Shown here one piece after another: positions 1-8,562 of a DNA stretch of 64,000 bases; the stretch's first letter is position 1; every line of letters begins with the position of its first letter. Origin of the DNA: Vitis vinifera. Taxonomy: Eukaryota; Streptophyta; Magnoliopsida; Vitales; Vitaceae. Where the stretch lies: assembly GCF_030704535.1 (NCBI RefSeq), contig NC_081818.1, positions 25,893,001 to 25,957,000 of the forward strand, in the 5' to 3' direction. The notes below the pieces were generated by a model that saw only the letters and a program-made list of their open reading frames with translations, did not search any database and had not been told where the DNA came from. Made by a program: the position numbers and the translations under genes.

Positions 1-1473
1 GGGATCTCAGACAGCATACCAAAGTGGTTTTGGAAGTTGGATTTGCATCTTGATGAGCTGGACATCGGTTCTAATAACCTGGGTGGCAGGGTGCCAAACT
101 CAATGAAGTTTCTTCCTGACTCCACCGTTGATTTGAGTGAAAACAACTTTCAGGGGCCTTTGCCACTATGGTCATCCAACGTGACGAAACTGTATTTGAA
201 TGACAATTTCTTTTCTGGCCCAATCCCTCTGGAGTATGGTGAAAGAATGTCCATGCTGACAGATCTAGATCTCTCCAGTAATGATCTAAATGGCACCATT
301 CCCCTCTCCTTCGGGAAACTAAATAATTTATTGACCCTTGTCATCTCAAACAATCATTTGGAGGAATTCCAGAGTTTTGGAATGGTTTACCTTACCTCTA
401 TGCCATAGACATGAACAACAACAATTTATCTGGTGAGCTGCCAAGTTCTATGGGTTCTCTAAGATTCCTTAGATTCCTGATGATAAGCAACAATCATCTT
501 TATGGCCAACTTCCTTCAGCTTTGCAGAATTGCTCAGGTATTCATACTCTTGATCTTGGAGGCAACAGATTTTCAGGAAATGTTCCAGCATGGATAGGAG
601 AAAGGATGCCTAACTTGCTTATTCTACGCTTACGATCAAATTTGTTCCATGGAAGTATTCCATCACAATTGTGCACTCTTTCTGCACTCCACATACTGGA
701 TCTTGGAGAAAATAATCTATCGGGTTTCATTCCCTCTTGTGTGGGGAATTTGAGTGGCATGGCCTCTGAAATCGACTCTCAACGATATGAGGGCGAGTTG
801 ATGGTATTGAGGAAAGGAAGAGAAGACTTGTACAATAGTATTCTTTATCTGGTTAATAGTATGGACTTGTCACACAACAACCTATCTGGAGAGGTGCCTG
901 AAGGAGTAACCAATCTTACAAGACTTGGCACCTTGAACTTGTCCGTAAACCATTTGACAGGAAAAATACCAGACAATATTGGGAGCCTACAGGGGTTAAA
1001 CACTTGACCTCTCAAGGAACCAGCTTTCAGGCGTAATCCCCTCAGGTATGGCTTCTTTGACTTCCTTGAATCACTTGAACCTGTCGTATAACAACCTGTC
1101 AGGTAGAATTCCAACAGGCAACCAGTTGCAAACCCTGGACGATCCATCCATATATGAGAATAACCCTGCACTCTGTGGACCTCCAACAACAGCCAAGTGC
1201 CCTGGTGATGAAGAGCCGCCTAAACCACGCAGTGGGGACAACGAAGAGGCTGAGAATGAGAACCGAGATGGCTTTGAAATTAAGTGGTTCTACGTGAGCA
1301 TGGGGCCAGGGTTTGCGGTGGGATTTTGGGGAGTTTGTGGCACCTTAATAGTAAAAAATTCGTGGAGGCATGCTTATTTTAGGCTTGTGTATGATGTGAA
1401 AGAATGGCTGCTCATGGTTATCTCACTGAATGTAGCTCGTCTGCGGAGGAAACTGAATCTGGGTAGTGTTTGA
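1..1473 (+). pseudogene. EIX-type LRR receptor-like protein, 3' part, two frameshifts
   Basis: The reading frame is open from the first base of the window, so the 5' part of the gene lies outside. It encodes plant extracellular LRRs (LxxLxLSxNxLxGxIP), the non-LRR island near the C-terminus (around 760-845), four more LRRs, the closing NPALCG cap, an acidic juxtamembrane stretch, a Gly-rich transmembrane helix and a short tail with a YFRL motif ending in LNLGSV. Compared with the copy at 57560-60517, about 4 bases are missing near 360-363 and 2 bases near 996-1000. Each loss shifts the frame, so the protein is read in three pieces (1-408, about 380-1007, about 1000-1473). The 3' UTR to about 1615 also matches that reverse-strand copy. 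It is a decayed cell-surface immune receptor of the EIX1/EIX2 family. The family call is firm; pseudogene status rests on comparison with the paralogue. Confidence 0.88.
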
Positions 1474-2092
1474 ATAACTTTCAGCAGTTTCTTGAAAGAA
1501 ATGGAGGCTCGTATGCAATGGTGTTTGGCTTCGTTTACATTCTTGTAATATAATAAAGTATTGAATCCAAGCTTTTCCAATATCCATCTGTGTCTGGTTT
1601 TCTTCTTCTATCTTCTGGTAAACACCTTTAATTATTAGACACCGTCTAGGGACACTGCCAAGTGATAGAAAACAAAGAATAAAAATTTAGGACCCGGTGG
1701 TTTTTAAAATTTATTTTCAAAATAAAGAACAAAAAATAATTTTAAATTTTTTTTTATAAAGATAAGAGTGTTTGGCAAGATGTTTTTTTTTTAAAAAAAA
1801 AGTGTAAAAAAAATAAAAAGTTTATTTGGATGAAAGAATTTATATTGTTTTTAAAAACAATATCTTAAAAAGTGTTAATTTTTTTTTACTTTTTGTTGAA
1901 AATAATTTGTTTTTAGACTATAAGTTTTTTTTTTTTTTTTTTTTACTTTTTTATGACTTATTATAAATTTTTAACTAAATAGAAAAAGTCAAAATATTTT
2001 ACTATTTCTAAATAAAAAAAGTAACATATTGTTTTTTATTTACTTTTTAATACTTAATAGAAATAAAATATTACAAAAATGAATAATCTAAT
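1474..2092. other. RLP 3' UTR followed by AT-rich spacer
   Basis: The first ~140 bases are the 3' UTR of the RLP relic: they match, inverted, the segment downstream of the reverse-strand RLP (57410-57559), including an AATAAA-type signal near 1552. The rest is T- and A-rich spacer with long homopolymer runs. No gene is visible. Confidence 0.6.
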
Positions 2093-2809
2093 TGTGGACC
2101 CATTTTGTGGACCTCGCATTTCGGCTCATGCACTTCCACTCGATGACGAGCTCGATTTTTATTTGAAAAATGATTTTATTATTTGAAAAATGATTTGAAG
2201 TTGCTACTTATTTTTGTTTTGTTTTTAAAGGGTAAACAAAATAAGAAATAAAACTCTAAGTGTGACTCCTTATTTGGAAAAGGTGGTCTGTGAAAAACCG
2301 TGTCAGACTCGAGGGTCAGGTTACTTGCTGGGAAGGTACGGTAAAGACCGTAACACCCCTCTAAGACCCTAGAAACGGGTCTCTACTAATAAAATGAAGC
2401 AATCATGACAATTGATTAATCGAGCATGGATACCAAATGAATGTCAATTAAAACATAATAATTGAAAGAACAAGAGGGGCAAATAGTGTACCTGAGCGAT
2501 GAATTGATTTGCTTCATGGAAAACAAAGGTTAGTAAACAAACACAGAATAATCGCACACATGTATTAGAGTGGAATAAATCAATCATGTATAGCAATCAA
2601 TCAACCAATCAATGAGGAAATTCCATATGTTGGGCCCCTACCAAAGCCAGATTTATTTTAGCATGAATTGGTCTCACAAATTCCATTGTTTTAGAATTAT
2701 GAGAAAAAAAACATTCTTGCTTATTAAAATCAAGAGAGATAGAAGATTATTTGAAAACCAGAGTGGAATTAAAATTGTTCGAGAGAAAATTGGATTTGTG
2801 AAATTTATT

Positions 2810-3290
2810 TGAAAAATTAGAGTCTCGAAGAATACTTAAAAATCGAAGTTTTGAAAATTAAATTTAAGAATTGGAATTTTGGATATTAAATTTAAAAGAA
2901 ATTAAATTTGAAAGAAATGAAATTTTGGAAATTAAATTGAAGAATTTAAATTTTGGAAATTAAATTTGAAGGAAATCAGAATTCCGGAAATTAAATTTGA
3001 AAGAAATTGGAGTTTTAAAAATTAAATTTAGGAAACGGAATTTTGGAAATTAAATTTTAGAATTGGAATTTTGGAAATTAAAATTAAGAATTTGAATTTT
3101 GGAAATTAAATTTGATAGAAATTGGAGTTTTAAAAATTAAATTTAGGAAATGGAATTTTGGAAATTAAATTTAAAGAAATGGGAGTTTTGGAAAATTATT
3201 TGAAGACTAAAGTTTTGAAAATTAAATTTAAAAATTGGAATTTTGAAGAATTATTTGAAAAATTAAATTTTGGCATCAAAAGATGAAGAA
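2810..3290. repeat. AT-rich minisatellite
   Basis: Variants of a GGAATTTTGGAAATTAAATT unit, about 25-32 bases long with A/G-rich joints, repeat in tandem at least a dozen times. The units are diverged from each other. The block is confined to the element at 2093-4613 and is not seen in the related element at 4815-7787. Confidence 0.75.
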
Positions 3291-3317
3291 AATAAAATAA
3301 TAATAATAAAATGAGAT

Positions 3318-3735
3318 ATGGCTTTTGGGTTAGTGAAAACCGGGCCTTTCTTCATGCGTCCAAGGTAAGTTTGAGAGTGTGAACACTCTTTTTCCAAAAG
3401 CAATGACATGCAATCCTTGGAATTTTATTTATATGTCAACATCAACTTTAACACAGAACACAAAGTCAAAAAAGTGCATAGGAAACTTTGAAGAAAGCTA
3501 ACATTTTGTATGGAGGCTTACTGTACTCTTCAATATTTAATAACATGAAATCATCATATTGTGCAACCTCCTTTATGAGCTCTGCCACCTTTGCTTTATT
3601 GTTGGCAATACCAATAACAAACATGAATGTTGAACCAGTAGCATCTTCTAGGCGTTGTAGTCTTTGCTGATCCGCGGGAGTCCACGACTTCCTCAGCGAC
3701 CGCCGCTGCCCCACAAACCCCATCACCTTATACCT
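3318..3735 (-). pseudogene. captured fragment of a beta-1,3-galactosyltransferase (GT31) gene
   Basis: On the reverse strand the region encodes KVMGFVG, then [20 protein letters not shown], an [11 protein letters not shown] stretch, [11 protein letters not shown] and [14 protein letters not shown]. This matches the start of the catalytic region of plant GT31 probable beta-1,3-galactosyltransferases (GALT12-14-like, from memory), Golgi enzymes that extend glycan chains. About 10 codons after GFVG are missing relative to the family. An extra T in a T-run near 3466 shifts the frame. Beyond the shift, similarity continues: DFVFCVKVDVDI is where the family has a DDD metal-binding motif (now VDVD), then [15 protein letters not shown] and [11 protein letters not shown]. 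The fragment runs in the same direction as its host element and lacks both ends of the gene. It cannot make an active enzyme. Confidence 0.78.
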
Positions 3736-4814
3736 TTCTACAGCTCATGCGTTTGGGTAAGAACCGAAAACAGAGGAAGATTATAGCAAGGAAACATTTC
3801 CAGAAACAGAGTATAACGTAATAAACAACACAAGACATCAATGGAAACTTCATTGCATAGATTATCAGTGAACTTGCTGATCGGGTGGGGGAGATTAAAT
3901 CAAACATGAATGGAAAATGATTCTTGAGCATTTCACAACAAAGTTAAAACAAGTTGAGGTTACTTTTCAGCAAGAAAAAATAAATAAATAAAAAATAGCA
4001 AGTAAATGTGAGGATAATAATGACAGACAAAGCAATGTTAACAAATCCAAAGTCATCTTTAGGACTGACCAAAAGACCAAATGTGTGGCTCAATATCCAC
4101 ACCAAAACTGAGCATAAAATATTGCATAAAAAAAAATCAATAGAATAAAGAGCAGACGAGAAAAACAGAGACATGAAATCAAGATTAATATTTACCTTAT
4201 GTTCCTCCTCTTCCTTTTGCTTTGTTTTTCCTCTCTTTCAGTTCCCTTCCAAAACCAATTTTTCTGCAACTCCCTCTTTCCTCAATGCCTTTTCCTAACT
4301 CCTACCTCACACTCCTCTATCCCAAAAAAAAAAAAAACCCTCTCCCCCTCAAAATGAAAACGCCTCTGCCAGCCTTTACCTGCTCTCTATTTATCCCCTC
4401 TTGCAAGTCTTCACCTGTTCCAACCATCAGCCCGTCTCTCTCCTCAACCACCACCATGGCAAGGTGGTGGTGTCTATGGCCACACGTCCCAGCATGCTCG
4501 GCTCCTCCAGAAACCAGTCCCCACTCTTCCAAAATTGCTGCCAGCTCTCTCGAGATTGTGGCACCTGGTAAAAAAAAACTGCATGGAAGAAAAGCCCTAA
4601 ATGGGGGTCTACACTAATACTTAACACTATTAATCACTATTTAGTTTTAATTTTTATTTAGAATTAAGTAAAAGTAAATAAATACCACCTTATTTTTATT
4701 TTATAAAAATTTTATAAATTTAATTTATAATAATATGAAATCAAATTCAAGTTAAGTATTATTAAAAGATAAAAATTATGTAGAAGAGATAATTTTATGT
4801 AGAAGAAAAACAAT

Positions 4815-7787
4815 TGTAGACCCCAAAATTTGTCCCGATTTTATTTTTACATTAACTTTGAGCCTAATTTTGTCTTTAGATTTTAAATTCCACTTATATG
4901 TGTTTTTTGGCCGCCCACTCACCATTTAATAACTTCTATTATTTTTTATATTATTTTATTTTATTTTATTACTATTACTTTTATTTTATTATTATTATTA
5001 GTATTATTATTATTAATATTATTATTATATTCTTTTCTTTTTCTTTTTTTTCTCTTCTCTCTCCTCTCTCTTCCTATCCCCAACCACCCCACCCACTGCT
5101 TCTCTCTTCTTCCATAACCATCACCACCTATCACCATCTCATCTCTCTTTTTTATTTTTTATTTTTTATTTTTATTTTTATTTTTTATTTTCTTCTCCTT
5201 TTCCCTCATTTCCTTCCCCAATTTTTTTTATATACTCTCTCTCTTCCCCTAATTCCCAAGGGAGGCTCCCATTTTTTCCCTCTCAATCTCTCCATCTTCT
5301 TCCTCCTCCCCTTACTCCCACGCGCCCCCCTCCCCATATTTTAACTTTCCCACACGGCAGTAGCTCCCCCCTAATTCATCTTTTTTTAACTACTTTCCCT
5401 TCCCAAAACACCCACACTGCTGGTTCCCCCATCCTCTCTCTTCCTTTTTTTCTCTTTTTCTTTCTCCCTACTCTCACACGCCGACCCCTAGTTTTTTCCT
5501 TCTCCATTTTTTTTCTCCATCTTCTTCCTCCTTCAACTCACACACACGGCCAACCCCCATTCCTTTTCCATTTTCTTTTCTCCCATTTTCTTCCTCCCAT
5601 TTTTTGATTTATCTTCCTTTTATTTTATTTTATTTTATTTTATTTTATTCCTATCAACCTTGTCGCCAGTAGGATCGTCGGTCAGTCGCCACTGGTGAGT
5701 CACTGCCGCCCAATGACCCCTTCTCATTTATCTCATTCCCTAACTTTCCCATCACACCCGTTTCATTATTATTTTATTATTACTATTTCTTTATTATTCT
5801 TAATTTGATTTTAATAGTAATTGTTGTTGGAATTGAGTTTGTGTATTTATGTTTGTTTGTAGGTCTTATGTTTGGACTTTGTTAATTAATATGAAATTTA
5901 GATTAATTTATTATTGATGGATTAATTTGAAATTTGTTAATTTGGTTTTCTAGTATATATTACATTTAGTGATTAATTTGGGATATTTGGATTATATCAA
6001 TTGCATATTGTTTATTTGGACTTGGGCCTATTGTTAATTTGTTATTTGTTTGGACTTATTGGATTGGGCTTGAAATATTATTTCCCTTGACCATGTATAT
6101 TTTTTATATGGGCTTGTTAATTGATGTGAATTTTGGGGCCCATAATGTGAGTAGGATTTGTGGGATTATCTGAATATTTGATATGGGCTTGGCCAATTTG
6201 AATTATTTAATTTGGACATGGGACAATTGTGGTATATATTAAATTAGACTTAGATTATGGAATATTAAATTTAGGCATAATGAGATTTATTTTAATTTAT
6301 CATGTTTTGAGTTTGATTAATTGAGTTTATATTTTGACTATTAATTTGGGAATTTTAGATTAAGGTCTACTATATGTGAAATATTTTTGTTGAATTATAT
6401 TTGTTTAATTGGTGAAATTTATTAGACTAATTTGAAGTTTGAATTTGTGTTATTTCTGTTTTTGTATGGGCCCATTTTGCAATCTTGTTGGCTGAATACG
6501 AATTTATGACACGTAGAACTTGTTGTAAGTTTTATAAATATTTGTTTGTATATATTTATTGAGTGTGTACAGAATTGAACATCGAACAAACTAGAAATTT
6601 TGTTTAAATGAGAGGAAGAAGTCAATAAATGTGTTTTGATAAAACAACAATTTTAAAATATTATTTGTAATAAAAGAAAAAAAATTTATTTATAAAAATT
6701 CATTTAGAAAAATTCAAAAGAATTGTTTTTAATAGAATTCGAAAAATTGTTTTTAATAACATTGTCCAAAAATTTCTTTGTTTAATAAAAATTATCTAAA
6801 AATTGTTTTGTAAATAAAGTTGTCCCAAAAATTAATTTTTAATAAAATTGTCCAAAAATATTTTTTTTAAATAAATTCTTTTTCCTTAATTAAAATGAGA
6901 TTAAAAGTGTTTTTTAGAAATAGAGGATTTAAATCTTTGTTTTTCTTTTTAATTAAAATTTCTTTTGCAAATAAAGTTATGTCGTTTTAAATAATTTGTA
7001 AAAATCACTTTTTTTAAAAATGAAAATGAATCAAAATACTTTTGTAAATAAAATTGTAAAAATTCATTATTTTCTATAAATAAAAAAAAGCACGTAAAAT
7101 AATTTTTGTTGCCAAATTAAAATTTTGTAATAAATTTTTTTTGATACAATAAGTACAAATAACTTTTTTTTGAAAATTAAATACAAATGAAATTGAATCA
7201 AATCATTAATTGAAAATAAATTGAAACTTCTTTTTTTGTAAATAAATAAATTAAAATCATTAATTCAAAATCATTCTTTATAAAATCCTTTAAAATTTCT
7301 TGAAAACTATTTTTTTAATATTTTTTTTAGTTCAATAAATCATTTTCCATAATTCCTCGTCATTTATTTTGTATATTCTAGTAATTAAATTTCATCATTA
7401 TTTTTGTGTATATTAATTTCCATTATGACTTGTACACTGATTTTTTTTTTGTATCCATAATTAATTAATTAATTGTCACTATTTCTTCAATTCATTTAGT
7501 AGAGATCGTAACTATACGGGTTTAGAGGGGTGCTACGGCTCACCACCGTACCTTCCCAATAAGTAACCTAACCCCGGACCCAGACTCAGTTTTTTACAGA
7601 CCTGTTTTTTTTTCTTCAAGAGTCACACTTAGGGTTTTTCTTTCTTATTTTGTTTTTTCCTTAAAAAATAAAACAAAAAGAAGTGGCGACTCCAAGTCTT
7701 TTCAAAAAATCAAATTTTCGCCAAATAAATAAAAAAGTCAATTTCGCCATCGAGTGGGAACGCATCGAGCAAAATACAGGGTCCACA
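4815..7787 (+). mobile_element. LTR-type element with TGTAGACCC / GGGTCCACA ends
   Basis: It starts TGTAGACCCC at 4815 and ends GGGTCCACA at 7787, flanked by the 5-bp direct repeat ACAAT (4810-4814, 7788-7792). The 5' part is strongly pyrimidine-rich (about 5030-5600), the middle AT-rich. The last ~290 bases carry the family's conserved block: AGAGGGGTGCTAC, CCTTCCCAATAAGTAACCT, AGTGGCGACTCC and CGAGTGGGAACGC. No protein-coding sequence is recognised; the long open frame at 4898-5344 is a low-complexity artefact of the pyrimidine tract. It is most simply a solo LTR or coding-free derivative of a long-LTR retrotransposon. Its 5' end faces that of the 2093-4613 element across about 200 bases. 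Confidence 0.78.
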
Positions 7788-7792
7788 ACAAT

Positions 7793-8330
7793 AAAGTTGT
7801 TTTAAACTCATTTTTATTCATAAATACTTATATTAATGAGTTTATTATTTAAGTTTTAAATTATTTTTAAAAATTCATAGACTTATTAATTAATTAATAC
7901 AATGCATTAAGTGTGTAAAAACTTATTAGTTTTAAAAACTTGTGAAAAAACTTTTATTTGTTTTTTAAAAGTTGTTCTCTATTTCACTTTGTTTTTAAAA
8001 GTTAGAAATAGAAAACAATAATCAAAAGGTATTATGAATTTGTAAAAATTGTTTTCTATTTTAAAAACTAAAAATTGTTTTCTATTTTAAAAACTAAAAA
8101 ATTGTTTTCTATTTTAAAAACAAAATATTGTTTTTAAAAATCATTTCCTTCATTTTGCTTGTGTGTTCTGATCACATTTGTAACACAACTCTGCATGACA
8201 TTTGTCTTTTGGCATTCCAGACTTGTTATCCAACCCTTTTTCACCTATATACGAAGATGAAAAATAAATGGTCCAATTACTAGTCAAAGAGGTCATGATA
8301 ATCAAATTAAAATTATTTCAGGTAATTATT
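7793..8330. other. AT-rich spacer with a short tandem repeat
   Basis: This stretch has no gene. Between about 8044 and 8125 a unit close to AAATTGTTTTCTATTTTAAA occurs three times in tandem. From about 8150 the sequence becomes more balanced and merges into the upstream region of the RLP gene. Confidence 0.6.
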
Positions 8331-8562
8331 TAACAATTGACTAGCGACAAAAATTTGTATTTCAAGCAATTATTTGACGATACTATTTTGCTATTTGAAT
8401 CAATAGATTCAACAGCCAAGGTTCCAATATGTGAAATCATGCTCTGTCAGCGACTTAATCATCTTCCAGTGAACGTCCAACGGGCAAGCTTTGGGGAAAT
8501 TGCATTTCTTCTTATATATATAGAGCTTTAGGGTATACTACTTCAGCAACTCGCAGACAAAC
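8331..8562 (+). promoter_or_regulatory. proximal promoter and 5' leader of the intact RLP
   Basis: A TATA box (TATATATATA, 8513-8522) lies about 40 bases before the start codon. The segment from about 8480 to the ATG is conserved upstream of the reverse-strand RLP stub at 57144 (GCTTTGGGG, TATATATAGAGCTT, CTCGCAGACAAAC then ATG), and its 3' half before the broken RLP at 21309. W-box cores (TTGAC), the binding site of WRKY defence regulators, occur at 8337-8341 on the forward strand and at 8283-8287 on the reverse. The TATA assignment is good; W-box function is inference. Confidence 0.6.

Larger units (their letters stand above)
2093..4613 (-). mobile_element. LTR-type element with TGTAGACCC / GGGTCCACA ends (solo LTR or non-autonomous)
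   Basis: Read on the reverse strand, the element begins TGTAGACCCCC at 4613 and ends GGGTCCACA at 2093. It is flanked by the 5-bp direct repeat CTAAT (2088-2092 and 4614-4618). TG...CA ends plus a 5-bp target duplication point to LTR-retrotransposon integration rather than a cut-and-paste transposon. No gag or pol is visible. The last ~300 bases of the element (2093-2400) match the 3' ends of the elements at 4815-7787 and 40870-44727, including the terminal GAGTGG-type block. A TATA-like TAAATA lies near the 5' end. It carries a short AT-rich minisatellite (2810-3290) and a captured GT31 gene fragment (3318-3735). Long solo LTRs of the Ogre/Tat type are one explanation; the lineage is not proven. 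Confidence 0.75.

Noticed and set aside
4898..5344. 148-residue open frame rich in Phe, Ile and Ser
   Set aside because: It lies in a pyrimidine- and TTA-rich tract of a gene-free element. The composition alone explains the open frame and there is no family similarity.
4815..7787. DNA transposon with TGTAGACCC / GGGTCCACA terminal inverted repeats
   Set aside because: The similarity of the ends is only about 9 bases. TG...CA ends with 5-bp target duplications in all three copies fit LTR integration better.
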